A stretch of 64,000 nt of DNA from Rhizorhabdus wittichii RW1 (lineage in GTDB: Bacteria; Pseudomonadota; Alphaproteobacteria; Sphingomonadales; Sphingomonadaceae): contig CP000699.1 of assembly GCA_000016765.1 (NCBI GenBank), positions 3,781,001 to 3,845,000 of the forward strand, in the 5' to 3' direction. A program made the position numbers and the translations under genes. The notes below the pieces were generated by a model, which was given only the letters and a program-made list of their open reading frames with translations, did not search any database and was not told where the DNA came from. Position 1 is the stretch's first letter. Each line of letters opens with the position of its first letter. Below are positions 1 to 8,400 of this stretch, one piece after another.

Positions 1-140
1 GCGTCGTAGCTTTCGGTCGATCCGAGGAAATGGCCGTCCTCGCCGTCGGTGGCCAGGTCGACCGCATAGCCGGCGCCTTCGAGCGTGGCGCGGAGCTGGC
101 GGCCAAGATTGGGTTCATCCTCGACGATCAGGACGCGCAT
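1..140 (-). CDS. Response regulator receiver domain (5' part only)
   Basis: The first 46 codons of a gene that continues beyond the left edge. The visible N-terminus starts MRVLIVEDEPNLGRQL, the classic beta1-alpha1 opening of a CheY-like receiver with the acidic pair (E-D) that helps bind Mg2+ near the phosphoacceptor. The phosphorylatable aspartate and the output domain are outside the window, so the OmpR/PhoB-type assignment is inference from the style of this N-terminus. It lies 32 bp downstream of a PepSY-like periplasmic protein gene on the same strand, an arrangement common for envelope-sensing two-component operons. Confidence 0.85.
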   Translation of the reverse strand, partial: MRVLIVEDEPNLGRQLRATLEGAGYAVDLATDGEDGHFLGSTESYD

Positions 141-172
141 GCATTTCCCTCTTCCGGCCCCTGTGCGGGGGG

Positions 173-475
173 TTATTGTCCGACGCGGCCCAGTTCACGC
201 CCGGTGCGGCCGTCCATGTCCATCCATATCACCGAACCGCCACGCTGAAACTTGAATCGATAGCGTCCGGTTCCCGGATCGAATTCCGATCCGATCATCT
301 GGCCGTCGACCCGGCCCTGCGCGCGGGCGCGCATTTCCTGATAGGGAAGATACTGTCCGGACCGGACGCCGGCGCGCAGCGCGTCCTGCTCGGGCACGCG
401 ATTCCGGTCCGCCGTGGCGGGGGAAGCGGCAACGACGAGCAACGCCAGCGACAGGGCGGCAAGAGGTTTACGCAT
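173..475 (-). CDS. Small secreted PepSY-like protein
   Basis: A 100-residue protein with a clear Sec signal peptide: K/R near the N-terminus, a hydrophobic core LAALSLALLVVAAS, and cleavage likely after ATA. The mature part has a PepSY-like layout, a helix (QDALRAGVRSGQYLPYQEMR) followed by strands around RYRFKFQRGGSVIWMDMD. PepSY proteins of this kind sit in the periplasm and often accompany two-component systems, which fits the response regulator immediately downstream. I placed the start at MRKPLAAL; an ATG two codons upstream (position 481) is an equal alternative. Family assignment rests on fold pattern and context only. Confidence 0.7.
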   Translation of the reverse strand: MRKPLAALSLALLVVAASPATADRNRVPEQDALRAGVRSGQYLPYQEMRARAQGRVDGQMIGSEFDPGTGRYRFKFQRGGSVIWMDMDGRTGRELGRVGQ

Positions 476-570
476 TGACATGGGCTATTGGCATAGGGTC
501 AGGGGCTTGAATAGGGCATGAATGTTCGTGTCTCCACGGAATCTCCACACCTGTTGCATTGCGAAGACAC

Positions 571-2361
571 ATGTCCGCTCCGATCCTCAGCTATCAGAAC
601 CTCGGTCTCGTCCAGGGCAGCGGCTGGCTGTTCCGCGGCCTCGACATCAATATCGCCCCCCGCGACCGGCTGGCGCTGATCGGCCGCAACGGCGCGGGCA
701 AGACGACCCTGCTCAAGCTGCTCGCCGGCCGGATCGATTCGGACGAGGGGCTGCGCACCATCGTCCCCGGCACCCGCGTCGTCCTGCTCGAACAGGAGCC
801 GTCGATGGCGGGCCACGCCACGCTGCGCGATTTCGCGCTGGCCGGGTCGGACGCCCCGCCCGCGCATGAAGTGGAGGCGATCGCCAGCCAGATCGGCATC
901 GACCTGTCGCGCGACGCGGCGAGCGCGAGCGGCGGCGAGCGGCGCCGCGCCGCGATCGCCCGCGCGCTGGCGATGGAGCCCGAGGTGCTGCTGCTCGACG
1001 AGCCGACCAACCATCTCGACCTCGCCGCGATCGAGTGGCTCGAATCCTGGCTCGGCCGCTATGCCGGCGCCTTCATCGCGATCAGCCACGATCGCACCTT
1101 CCTGACCCGGCTGACCCGGCAGACGCTGTGGCTCGACCGGGGCGGCATCCGCCGGGCCGAGGTCGGCTTCGGCGGGTTCGAGGCCTGGACCGAGAAGGTC
1201 CATGAGGAGGAGGCCCGCAACGCCGAGCGGCTCGATGCGAAGCTGAAGATCGAGGAGCACTGGATGCTGCGCGGCGTCACCGCGCGGCGGCGGCGCAACC
1301 AGGGCCGCCTCGCCAAGCTCCACGAGATGCGGGCGCAGCGCAAGGCGATGCTCGGGCCGCAGGGCACCGCCCGGCTCGCCGTCGCCGCCGACGACGTCAA
1401 GACCAAGGTGGTGATCGACGCCGAGCACGTCACCAAGGCGTTCGGGGCCGAAGAGACCTCGCGCACCATCATCCGGGACTTCACCTTCCGGGTGACGCGC
1501 GGCGACCGGATCGGCGTGGTCGGCGCCAACGGCGCGGGCAAGTCGACCCTGCTCAAGCTGCTGACCGGCGAGATCGCGCCCGATTCGGGCAGGGTCAAGC
1601 TCGCCAAGACCCTCGACGGCATCGTCATCGACCAGCAGCGCAAGCTGATGGCGCCCGAGAAGCGGGTGCGCGACGTGCTCGCCGACGGCGGCGACTGGAT
1701 CGAGGTGCAGGGCGTCAAGAAGCATGTCCACGGCTATCTCAAGGAATTCCTGTTCGAGCCGGCGATCGCCGACGCCCGGATCGGAACGCTGTCGGGTGGC
1801 GAGCGGTCCCGCGTCCTGCTGGCGCGCGAGTTCGCCCGGCCCTCGAACCTGCTGGTGCTCGACGAGCCGACCAACGACCTCGACCTCGAGACGCTCGACC
1901 TCTTGCAGGAGGTGATCGCCGACTATGAGGGCACCGTCCTGATCGTCAGCCACGATCGCGACTTCCTCGACCGCACCGTGACGGTGACGCTCGGCCTCGA
2001 CGGGTCGGGCAAGGTCGACATCGTCGCGGGCGGCTATGAGGATTGGGAAAGGCAGCGCACCGTCCGCGTCGAGACGAAGCGACCCGCCGCGCCCAAGGCC
2101 GAAGCTGCCGCCGCGCCCAAGGCCAGGACCAAGCTCAGCTACAAGGACCAGCGCGACCTCGACCTGCTCCCGGTCGAGATCGAGAAGCTCGAAGCCGCGA
2201 TCGCCCGTGACGAGGCGGCGCTGGCCGACCCCGACCTCTACGCGAAGGACCCGAAGCGGTTCGACGCGCTGATGAAGGGCATCGAGGCGGCGAAGGCGAA
2301 GAAGGAGGAAGCCGAGCTGCGCTGGCTCGAACTCGCCGAAATGGCCGAAAGCCTCTCTTGA
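571..2361 (+). CDS. uup: ABC-F ATPase, Uup type
   Basis: A soluble 596-residue protein with two ABC ATPase cassettes and no membrane segment. Cassette 1 has Walker A GRNGAGKTT, signature SGGERRR and Walker B VLLLDEPTNHLD. Cassette 2 has GANGAGKST, LSGGERSR and LLVLDEPTNDLD. A charged inter-domain linker of about 80 residues separates them, as in ribosome-acting ABC-F proteins. The C-terminal ~85 residues, after an Ala/Lys-rich spacer, form a predicted two-helix coiled coil ending in KKEEAELRWLELAEMAE, the extension that distinguishes Uup. Uup acts on ribosomes and is linked to DNA-repair and transposon-excision phenotypes in E. coli. I start at the ATG giving MSAPILSYQN; an in-frame TTG four codons upstream is less likely. 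Confidence 0.9.
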   Translation: MSAPILSYQNLGLVQGSGWLFRGLDINIAPRDRLALIGRNGAGKTTLLKLLAGRIDSDEGLRTIVPGTRVVLLEQEPSMAGHATLRDFALAGSDAPPAHEVEAIASQIGIDLSRDAASASGGERRRAAIARALAMEPEVLLLDEPTNHLDLAAIEWLESWLGRYAGAFIAISHDRTFLTRLTRQTLWLDRGGIRRAEVGFGGFEAWTEKVHEEEARNAERLDAKLKIEEHWMLRGVTARRRRNQGRLAKLHEMRAQRKAMLGPQGTARLAVAADDVKTKVVIDAEHVTKAFGAEETSRTIIRDFTFRVTRGDRIGVVGANGAGKSTLLKLLTGEIAPDSGRVKLAKTLDGIVIDQQRKLMAPEKRVRDVLADGGDWIEVQGVKKHVHGYLKEFLFEPAIADARIGTLSGGERSRVLLAREFARPSNLLVLDEPTNDLDLETLDLLQEVIADYEGTVLIVSHDRDFLDRTVTVTLGLDGSGKVDIVAGGYEDWERQRTVRVETKRPAAPKAEAAAAPKARTKLSYKDQRDLDLLPVEIEKLEAAIARDEAALADPDLYAKDPKRFDALMKGIEAAKAKKEEAELRWLELAEMAESLS

Positions 2362-2480
2362 TTCCTCCCCGGCGAAGCCGGGGAGGGGGACCATCCGAAG
2401 GATGGTGGAGGGGTAGGGGTCGCAGACCCCTCCACCGCCTTCGGCGGTCCCCCTCCCCATGCGGTGCATGGGGAGGAATG
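2362..2480. repeat. Intergenic palindromic repeat cluster
   Basis: Directly after the uup stop come several nested palindromes: a GCCGGGGAGG arm pairing with its upstream complement (cctccccggcgaagccgggg), an accatccgaaggatggt hairpin, a ggggtcgcagacccc hairpin, an accgccttcggcggt hairpin, and a closing ccccatgcggtgcatgggg palindrome. The outer arms (cctcccc / ggggagg) pair across about 110 bp. No ORF is credible here. It resembles REP/BIME-type elements and could also terminate uup transcription, although no U-tract is present. Confidence 0.6.
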
Positions 2481-2511
2481 AAGTGGCGCATCCCGACGCC
2501 GAGCTGATCGC

Positions 2512-2605
2512 CGGAGCCCGTCAGGGCTCCGCAAGCGCGCACGCGCGCCCGAGCTTATGCGAGGATAGCCAAGCGGGCGGATGCCCGCGCCGGCGCCTGA
2601 GGCCA
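2512..2605 (-). repeat. Structured ~94-bp element, copy 1
   Basis: Read on the minus strand this element begins ggcctcaggcgccgg and ends in a ggagccc/gggctcc hairpin. It matches, at high identity, a second copy at 10915-11007. Three hairpins are visible: a GCGGGC-AUCC-GCCCGC stem, a GCGCGC-rich stem, and the terminal GGAGCCC stem. It starts 8 bp downstream of the chorismate mutase stop on the same strand. Differences between the copies keep the first stem paired, which argues for selection on structure. Function unknown. Confidence 0.65.
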
Positions 2606-2612
2606 AACAAAA

Positions 2613-2897
2613 TCAACCATCAGCGCCGGCACGGCGATGATGGTGGATGACTTCGTCAATAACGAAGCGAAGGAATTTCTCCGAGAAGTCGGGATCGAGA
2701 TTCGCGCTCTTCGCCAGCGAGCGGAGGCGGTCGATCTGGATCTGCTCGCGGCCCGGATCGGCGGGGGGCAGGCCGGTGGCGGCCTTGTGCTCGCCCACCG
2801 CCTGGGTGATCTTGAAGCGCTCCGCCAGCATGAAGATCAGCGCGGCATCGATATTGTCGATGCTCTCGCGGTAGCGGCTCAGGATCTCATCGGCCAT
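2613..2897 (-). CDS. Chorismate mutase (AroQ class)
   Basis: A 94-residue all-helical protein. It matches the AroQ/PchB-like chorismate mutase fold: an N-terminal helix with the pattern YRESIDNIDAALIFMLAERF, a charged second segment ITQAVGEHKAATGLPPADPG carrying the conserved Lys, and a third helix DFSEKFLRFVIDEVIHHH. It would convert chorismate to prephenate in phenylalanine/tyrosine synthesis; a PchB-type isochorismate-pyruvate lyase activity cannot be excluded from sequence alone. Domain length matches a stand-alone monofunctional enzyme. The start MADEILSRY was chosen because upstream in-frame codons run into the divergent polyprenyl synthase gene. The gene is divergent from 3031, sharing a 133-bp promoter region. 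Confidence 0.88.
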   Translation of the reverse strand: MADEILSRYRESIDNIDAALIFMLAERFKITQAVGEHKAATGLPPADPGREQIQIDRLRSLAKSANLDPDFSEKFLRFVIDEVIHHHRRAGADG

Positions 2898-3030
2898 GCG
2901 GCGGCGTTCCCTTCTTTCTTGGCGGCATCGCCTATCGGGGATCGACTCCGCGCTTGGCAAGCGCCGAGTACGCCCGAAGCGGCAGCTTCCGGTCTTGCCT
3001 TTCGCGGCGGTGCGGCCCATGGGCTCGCCC

Positions 3031-4044
3031 ATGACAGCGACCGTCACCCCGATCCGCCGCGAGGCGCAGCCTTCGCTCGATCCGATCATGGCGCTCGTCG
3101 CCGCCGACATGAACGCGGTCAACAGCGTGATCCTGGCGCGGATGCAGTCGGACGTGCCGCTGATTCCCGAGCTGGCCGGCCATCTGATCGCCGGCGGCGG
3201 CAAGCGGATGCGGCCGATGCTGACGCTCGCCTGCGCCAAGCTGCTCGACTATGCCGGGGAACGGCACCACAAGCTCGCCGCCACGGTCGAGTTCATCCAC
3301 ACCGCGACGCTGCTCCACGACGACGTCGTCGACCAGTCGGGCCTGCGTCGCGGCCGCAGCACCGCCAACATGATCTGGGGCAATGCCGCCAGCGTGCTGG
3401 TCGGCGATTTCCTGTTCAGCCGCTCGTTCGAGCTGATGGTCGAGGACGGCTCGCTGCGGGTGCTGCGCATCCTGTCGAACGCCTCGGCGGTGATCGCGGA
3501 GGGCGAGGTCAACCAGCTCACCGCGCAGCGCCGGATCGAGACCAGCGAGGAACGCTATCTGGAGATCATCGCCGCCAAGACGGCGGTGCTGTTCGCCGCC
3601 GCCTGCCGCATCGCCGCCGTCGTCGCCGAGCGCGAGCCGGCGGTCGAGGAGGCGCTCGACCAATATGGCCGCTATCTCGGCATCGCCTTCCAGCTCGTCG
3701 ACGATGTGATCGACTATGTCTCGGACGGCGCGACGATGGGCAAGGACGCGGGCGACGACTTCCGCGACGGCAAGGTCACCCTGCCGGTGATCCTGGCCTA
3801 TGCCCGCGCCGAAGCCGCCGATCGCGATTTCCTGCGCGAGGCGATCGAGGGACTGCGCAACGAGGACGAGGACCTCGTCCGCGCGACCGGCATCCTGCGC
3901 GGCACCGGCGCCCTCGCCGACACCGCCGCCCGCGCCCGCCACTACGCCCAGCGCGCGATCGACGCGCTCGCCAGCTTCCCCGCCGGCCAGGCCAGGTCCG
4001 CCCTGATCGAAGCCGCCCAGTTCGCGGTGTCCCGGGCCTATTGA
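3031..4044 (+). CDS. Polyprenyl diphosphate synthase (octa-/decaprenyl)
   Basis: A trans-isoprenyl diphosphate synthase of 337 residues. It has the first Asp-rich motif in LLHDDVVDQSGLRRGR and the second in QLVDDVIDY, with the GGGKRMRPML substrate-binding segment upstream. The residues just before the first Asp-rich motif are small/medium, as in long-chain synthases. It elongates FPP/GPP with IPP to make the side chain of ubiquinone; sphingomonads use Q-10, so a decaprenyl product (DdsA/IspB role) is the likely one, but chain length is inference. I start at MTATVTPIRREAQ because the longer frame reaches back over the divergent chorismate mutase promoter. Confidence 0.92.
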   Translation: MTATVTPIRREAQPSLDPIMALVAADMNAVNSVILARMQSDVPLIPELAGHLIAGGGKRMRPMLTLACAKLLDYAGERHHKLAATVEFIHTATLLHDDVVDQSGLRRGRSTANMIWGNAASVLVGDFLFSRSFELMVEDGSLRVLRILSNASAVIAEGEVNQLTAQRRIETSEERYLEIIAAKTAVLFAAACRIAAVVAEREPAVEEALDQYGRYLGIAFQLVDDVIDYVSDGATMGKDAGDDFRDGKVTLPVILAYARAEAADRDFLREAIEGLRNEDEDLVRATGILRGTGALADTAARARHYAQRAIDALASFPAGQARSALIEAAQFAVSRAY

Positions 4045-4055
4045 CCGCCTTCCCC

Positions 4056-4199
4056 CCTCCCTTTCAAGGGAGGGGCCGGGGGTGGGTGCGAGCGTAGCGA
4101 GCTTGCGCCGATCGTCGCGTAGAACTCCGCCAAGGGGCGTCGAGCCCCTCGGCTCCGTTACCCACCCCTACGCCCCTCCCTTGAAAGGGAGGGGCTTAT
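4056..4199. repeat. Inverted palindromic doublet (ccctccctttcaagggaggg family)
   Basis: Two copies of the palindrome ccctccctttcaagggaggg in opposite orientation, each followed inward by a gggggtgggt/acccaccc arm, bracket about 100 bp of variable sequence. The same doublet recurs at 9190-9330. It fills the gap between the polyprenyl synthase and hrpB and ends about 20 bp before the hrpB start. This is a REPIN/BIME-like arrangement with no coding potential. Confidence 0.7.
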
Positions 4200-4217
4200 A
4201 GGCTCAAACCCCTCCCC

Positions 4218-6662
4218 ATGCTGCCGATCGACGCCGTCCTGCCCGACCTGATCGCCGCGCTTCGCGACGGGCCGAACGCCGTGCTCGTCGCCCCGCCGGG
4301 CGCGGGCAAGACGACGGCGGTGGCGCCGGCGCTGCTCGGGCAAGAGTGGTGCGAGGGACAAATCCTGTTGCTCTCCCCCCGCCGCCTCGCCGCCCGCGCC
4401 GCGGCCGAGCGGATGGCCGAGCTGGCCGGCGAGCCGGTCGGCCGGACGATCGGCTATGCCACCCGGCTCGACGCCAGGCAGTCGGCCGCCACCCGCATCC
4501 TCGTCGTCACCGAGGGCATCTTCGTCAACCGCATCCAGGCCGATCCCGACCTGCCCGGCGTCTCGGCGGTGCTGTTCGACGAGGTCCATGAGCGCAGCCT
4601 CGACAGCGATTTCGGCCTCGCCCTCGCGCTCGACGCGCAGGCGGCGCTGCGGCCCGACCTGCGCCTCGTCGCGATGTCGGCGACGCTCGACGGCGGGCGC
4701 TTCGCAGCTCTCATGGGCGCCGCGCCGCTGGTCGAAAGCGAGGGGCGCAGCCACCCGATCGAGATTCGCCATGCCCCGCGATCGGCCGAGAAGCGGATCG
4801 AGGACGACATGGCAGCGACGATCCGCCGCGCGCTGGCGGAGGAGGGCGGCAGCCTGCTCGCCTTCCTCCCCGGCGTGGCGGAGATCGAGCGCACCGCCGA
4901 GCGGCTCGAAGCGGGGTTGCCCGGCGACGTCGTCCTCCACCGGCTGCACGGCTCGCTCGAACCCGCCGAGCAGCGCGCGGCGATCGCGCCCGCGCCGCCG
5001 GGCAAGCGCAAGCTGGTGCTCGCCACGTCGATCGCGGAGACCAGCATCACCATCGACGGGCTGCGCATCGTCGTCGATTCGGGGCTCGCCCGCCGGCCGC
5101 GCTACGACCGCGCGGCGGGGATGACCCGGCTCGTCACCGAACGGGCCAGCCAGGCGGCGGCCACCCAGCGCGCCGGCCGCGCCGGGCGCCAGCAGCCGGG
5201 CGTGGTCTATCGCCTGTGGGAGGCGGCGGCGACCGCCGGCCTGCCCAAATATGACCCGCCCGAGATATTGGAGACCGACCTGTCGGCGCTGACGCTCGAC
5301 TGCGCGCTGTGGGGCGTCGCCGATCCGGGCACGCTGCGCTGGCTCGATCCCCCGCCCGAGGCCGCGATCGGCGAGGCGCGCCAGCGGCTGGCGCGGCTGG
5401 AGGCGATCGACGAGGACGGCCGCCCGACCGCGCATGGCCGGGCGATCGCCGCGCTGCCGCTGCCGCCGCGCCTCGGCCATATGCTGATCCGCGCCGCCGA
5501 GGGCGGCTTCGCCGAGACCGCGGCCGAGGTCGCGGTGCTGCTTTCGGAACGCGGGCTCGGCGGCTCGGATGCCGATCTGGAGCTCAGGCTGCGGCGCTGG
5601 CGCGGCGAGCGCGGCAAGCGGGCCGAGGGCGCGCGCCAGCTCGCCGGGCGCTGGGCGCGGCTGGCGGGGAAGGGCGGCCGCGACGACGCGATGATCGCCG
5701 ATTGCGTCGCGCTCGCCTATCCCGACCGGGTCGCGCGGCGGCGCTCGGCCTCGGGCGAGGACTGGATCTCGCGCGGCGGGCGCGGCTTCCGGCTCGATCC
5801 CGCCTCGCCGCTGGCGCGCAACGAATGGCTCGCCGTCGCCGAGATCCAGGGCGCGGCCTCGGGCGCGCGCATCCTGTCGGCGGCGCCGATCGACCCCGAC
5901 GAGGTCGAGCGGCTGTTCGCCGATCATATCGAGGTCCGCCGCACCGCCCGCTTCGATCCCGCGACCGGCGCGGTCGAGGCTCGGCGCGAGCGTCGGCTCG
6001 GCGCGATCCTGCTCGCCGCCGGGCGCGACGAGACCGCCTCGCCGGCGATGATCGGCGCCGCGCTGATCGACGCGGTCCGCACCCGCGGGCTCGACCTGAT
6101 CGACTGGTCCGAGGGCGCGGCGGCGCTCCGCGCCCGCGCCGCCTTCGCGGCCGAACAGGGCGGCGAACTGCCCGACCTGTCCGATGCGACGCTGATGCTC
6201 ACCCTCGACGACTGGTTCGCGCCGCTGGTCGAGGGCAAGCGCCGCCTGTCGGACATATCGGCGGCCGAGCTGTCGAACGCGCTCCACGGCCTGCTCGGCT
6301 GGGACGGGCGCCAGGCGCTCGACCGGCTCGCGCCCGAGCATCTCCAGTCGCCGGCCGGCAGCCGCCACGCGATCGACTATGCGGCCGAGGGCGGCCCGGC
6401 GGTCGAGGTGCGGCCGCAGGCGCTGTTCGGCCTGTCGGCGCATCCGATGGTGGCGGGCGGGCGGGTACCGCTCACCCTGCGGCTGACCTCGCCGGCCGGC
6501 CGGCCGATCCAGACGACCAAGGACCTGCCCGGCTTCTGGGCGGGAAGCTGGACCGCGGTCGCCAAGGAGATGCGCGGCCGCTATCCCCGCCATCCCTGGC
6601 CCGACGACCCCGCCGCCGCCGATCCGACCCTGCGGACCAAGAAAGCGGCGCAGCGTCCTTGA
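4218..6662 (+). CDS. hrpB: ATP-dependent RNA helicase HrpB
   Basis: An 814-residue DEAH-type helicase. Motif I is VAPPGAGKTT, motif II FDEVHERSLDSDFG, motif III AMSATLDG, motif V LATSIAETSITIDGL and motif VI TQRAGRAGRQQPG, in the correct order. These are followed by a winged-helix/HA2-like region and the long HrpB-specific C-terminus that begins around RLSDISAAELSNALHGLLGW. Length agrees with the family (about 800-820). The role of HrpB in bacteria is poorly defined and probably concerns RNA metabolism. No clear Shine-Dalgarno is seen; the first ATG gives MLPIDAVLPDL, the usual HrpB opening, so the start is well supported by homology of the N-terminus. Confidence 0.93.
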   Translation: MLPIDAVLPDLIAALRDGPNAVLVAPPGAGKTTAVAPALLGQEWCEGQILLLSPRRLAARAAAERMAELAGEPVGRTIGYATRLDARQSAATRILVVTEGIFVNRIQADPDLPGVSAVLFDEVHERSLDSDFGLALALDAQAALRPDLRLVAMSATLDGGRFAALMGAAPLVESEGRSHPIEIRHAPRSAEKRIEDDMAATIRRALAEEGGSLLAFLPGVAEIERTAERLEAGLPGDVVLHRLHGSLEPAEQRAAIAPAPPGKRKLVLATSIAETSITIDGLRIVVDSGLARRPRYDRAAGMTRLVTERASQAAATQRAGRAGRQQPGVVYRLWEAAATAGLPKYDPPEILETDLSALTLDCALWGVADPGTLRWLDPPPEAAIGEARQRLARLEAIDEDGRPTAHGRAIAALPLPPRLGHMLIRAAEGGFAETAAEVAVLLSERGLGGSDADLELRLRRWRGERGKRAEGARQLAGRWARLAGKGGRDDAMIADCVALAYPDRVARRRSASGEDWISRGGRGFRLDPASPLARNEWLAVAEIQGAASGARILSAAPIDPDEVERLFADHIEVRRTARFDPATGAVEARRERRLGAILLAAGRDETASPAMIGAALIDAVRTRGLDLIDWSEGAAALRARAAFAAEQGGELPDLSDATLMLTLDDWFAPLVEGKRRLSDISAAELSNALHGLLGWDGRQALDRLAPEHLQSPAGSRHAIDYAAEGGPAVEVRPQALFGLSAHPMVAGGRVPLTLRLTSPAGRPIQTTKDLPGFWAGSWTAVAKEMRGRYPRHPWPDDPAAADPTLRTKKAAQRP

Positions 6663-6722
6663 CGGGGCCCGCCGCGCTGCGGCATGGCGCGGTCAACACG
6701 GACTCTCTTCGGAAACGGTCAC

Positions 6723-7022
6723 ATGGCGCACGCACGTATCTATCAGCGGATCAAGAACGCGATGCAGTCGGGCCGCGCGCGCACCAACAGCTGGGTGCTC
6801 GAATATGAGCCGACCGAGGCGAAGCGCCCCGATCCGCTGACCGGCTGGGCCGGTTCGGGCGACACGCGCGGCCAGGTCCGCCTGTCCTTCCCGTCGCTGG
6901 AGGCGGCCAAGGCCTATGCCGATCGCGAGGGCCTCACCGCCCATGTCGTCGCGGGGCCGGAGCGGACGCTCAAGCTCCAGGCCTATGCCGACAATTTCAT
7001 GGTCGGCCCGATCAACCTCTGA
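6723..7022 (+). CDS. NDUFS4-like complex I accessory subunit
   Basis: This 99-residue protein matches the 'ETC complex I subunit conserved region' family: ARIYQRIKNAMQSGRARTNSWVLEYEP, then a WAGSGDT segment, LSFPSLEAAKAYADREGL, and the C-terminal YADNFMVGP. In mitochondria this is the 18-kDa subunit (NDUFS4) at the NADH-oxidising arm. Alphaproteobacteria carry it as an accessory subunit encoded away from the nuo operon, as here. The start at MAHARIYQR was chosen over an ATG 13 codons upstream because family homology begins there. It stands alone, 60 bp after hrpB. Confidence 0.9.
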   Translation: MAHARIYQRIKNAMQSGRARTNSWVLEYEPTEAKRPDPLTGWAGSGDTRGQVRLSFPSLEAAKAYADREGLTAHVVAGPERTLKLQAYADNFMVGPINL

Positions 7023-7065
7023 GGCTTTTCCGAGCCCGCTTCTCTTCGTCATTCCCGCCCCTCTT

Positions 7066-7167
7066 CGTCATTCCCGCGAAGGCGGGAATCCACCGGGCAG
7101 CGATTTCCGAAGCAACAGAGGCTCGACCAAGCGGCCACATGGATTCCCGCTTTCGCGGGAATGACGG
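7066..7167. repeat. REP-like doublet (cgtcattcccgcgaa family), copy at 7.1 kb
   Basis: Two inverted copies of a palindromic unit, cgtcattcccgcgaaggcggg...aatcca and its reverse complement tggattcccgctttcgcgggaatgacg, separated by about 50 bp of unrelated sequence. A lone half unit (cgtcattcccgcc) precedes it. It lies between convergent genes and may act as a bidirectional terminator or mRNA stabiliser. Confidence 0.75.
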
Positions 7168-7201
7168 TTGGGGGAGGCTCGGACGGCCCCAAAAACGGTG
7201 G

Positions 7202-7723
7202 TCAGTCCGCCATTATCCCGCCGGCGAGCAGCAGCAGCACCCGCACGTCGATCATCTTGCCCAGCGCCCGTTGCTCCGCGACGAACGCTTCGACGCCGTC
7301 GAGGGGCACGCGGTGGACGACGATGTCCTCGCCCTCGACCCCGCCGCCGTCATGCACCCGCTCGAGCCCGGTCGCGCGGACCAGCGTGAAGGTCTCCGAC
7401 ACCATGCCGGGCGAGGAGGAGAATTCGCCGATCTCGTCGATCCGCGCGGCGCGATAGCCGGTCTCCTCCTCCAGCTCGCGGGCGGCGGCGGTCTCGACCG
7501 GCTCGCCCTCGGTCTCGTCGCCGATCAGCCCGGCGGGAAGTTCGATGCAGGCGCGCTTCAGCGGCACGCGATATTGCTCGACCAGCAGGACATGGCCGTC
7601 ATCGATCGCCAGGATCACCGCCGCGCGGATGTTGCGCGCCCGGCCGACATATTCCCATTTGCCTTCGCGCTTGGCCGTGATGAAGCGGCCCTGCCACATG
7701 ATCTCGACCGGGTCGGCGGTCAC
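7202..7723 (-). CDS. NUDIX hydrolase (ADP-ribose pyrophosphatase-like)
   Basis: A 173-residue NUDIX protein. The Nudix box (GX5EX7REUXEEXGU) is present as GEPVETAAARELEEETGY, preceded by the substrate-site segment VPLKRACIELPAGLIGD. This places it near ADP-ribose/nucleoside-diphosphate-sugar pyrophosphatases. The ELPAGLI motif and C-terminal region with SSPGMVSETFTLV are typical of the NudF branch. The start is a GTG whose last two bases overlap the stop of the upstream TPM gene (GTGA overlap), so translation is probably coupled. Last gene of the lemA-TPM-TPM-nudix operon. Substrate is inference. Confidence 0.88.
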   Translation of the reverse strand: MTADPVEIMWQGRFITAKREGKWEYVGRARNIRAAVILAIDDGHVLLVEQYRVPLKRACIELPAGLIGDETEGEPVETAAARELEEETGYRAARIDEIGEFSSSPGMVSETFTLVRATGLERVHDGGGVEGEDIVVHRVPLDGVEAFVAEQRALGKMIDVRVLLLLAGGIMAD

Positions 7724-8400
7724 AGATAGATCATCCGGTTGGGGATCTCGTCGGGGTCGGTGCCGGTGCGGGGGAAATGTTCGGCCAGCACGTCGCCGAT
7801 CGCGCCCACCGCCGCGACCATGCCGTCGGCCGGGCGGTCCGCCTTGCAGCCGTCGATCAGCAGCGCCATCGCCGCGCCCCAGGCGTCGGGCGAGACCTTC
7901 GCGACGATCGCCTCGTCGGCGACGATCTCGGCGCGATGCTCGGCCAGCGACAGGTAGAGCAGCACCCCGGTGCGGCTCAGCGTGCGCTGCTCGGTCGACG
8001 CCTTGAACAGCGCGACCGCGCGGGCGCGCACCCGCCGGGTCTTGGTCCGGCCCGGCGTGAACGCCATGCGCAGCGGCCACCAGCCGACGATGTAGCGGGT
8101 GCCGAGGAATTTGATCGTCGTCGCGAACACCAGCACGGTCATCCACTCGCGCATCGTCCAGACGTGCCAGCCGCCGGTGACGCGGTCGAGCAGGCCGATG
8201 TAGAATCCCGGAAAGGCCGCGTAGACGGCGAGCGCGAGCAGCGCGACCAGCGCCGCCCAGATCAGCGGCACGTCGTTGTAATTGTCCGACCGTTCCGAGA
8301 CGATCGTCGCGATCTCGGCGTCGGAGCGCGCCTCGGCCGCGGTGACGGCGTCGGTCACGCGCTGGATGTCGGCCTCGCCGATACGCACCTTCTGGGCCAT
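7720..8400 (-). CDS. TPM-domain membrane protein
   Basis: A 226-residue protein with an N-terminal soluble stretch (IQRVTDAVTAAEARSDAEIATIV). Two closely spaced hydrophobic segments follow (PLIWAALVALLALAVYAAF and MREWMTVLVFATTIKFLGTRY), then a TPM-like C-terminal portion (VALFKASTEQRTLSRTGVLLYLSLAEHRAEIVADEAI). TPM (TLP18.3/Psb32/MOLO-1) proteins are membrane-associated, and bacterial members sit with LemA and YgcG exactly as here. The ATG overlaps the stop of the upstream TPM gene as TGATG, and its own stop overlaps the NUDIX start, so the three are translationally coupled. Biochemical role unknown. Confidence 0.82.
   Translation of the reverse strand: MAQKVRIGEADIQRVTDAVTAAEARSDAEIATIVSERSDNYNDVPLIWAALVALLALAVYAAFPGFYIGLLDRVTGGWHVWTMREWMTVLVFATTIKFLGTRYIVGWWPLRMAFTPGRTKTRRVRARAVALFKASTEQRTLSRTGVLLYLSLAEHRAEIVADEAIVAKVSPDAWGAAMALLIDGCKADRPADGMVAAVGAIGDVLAEHFPRTGTDPDEIPNRMIYL

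Noticed and set aside
499..2469. 656-codon open frame on the minus strand opposite uup
   Set aside because: It is a GC-driven shadow of the uup gene: Arg/Asp/Leu-rich composition, no domain, and exactly antisense to a strongly recognised ABC-F protein.
2238..2606. Possible small protein starting MASGAGAGIR, with a similar peptide at 10914-11159
   Set aside because: The differences between the two copies change amino acids but preserve hairpin pairing, starts are TTG/GTG, and downstream sequence diverges completely. Better explained as an RNA or repeat element.
4158..6593. 811-codon open frame opposite hrpB, and similar long frames opposite rpoC, rpoB, acs and opgH
   Set aside because: All are antisense shadows caused by high GC at third positions. 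The plus or minus partner in each case carries unmistakable family motifs.
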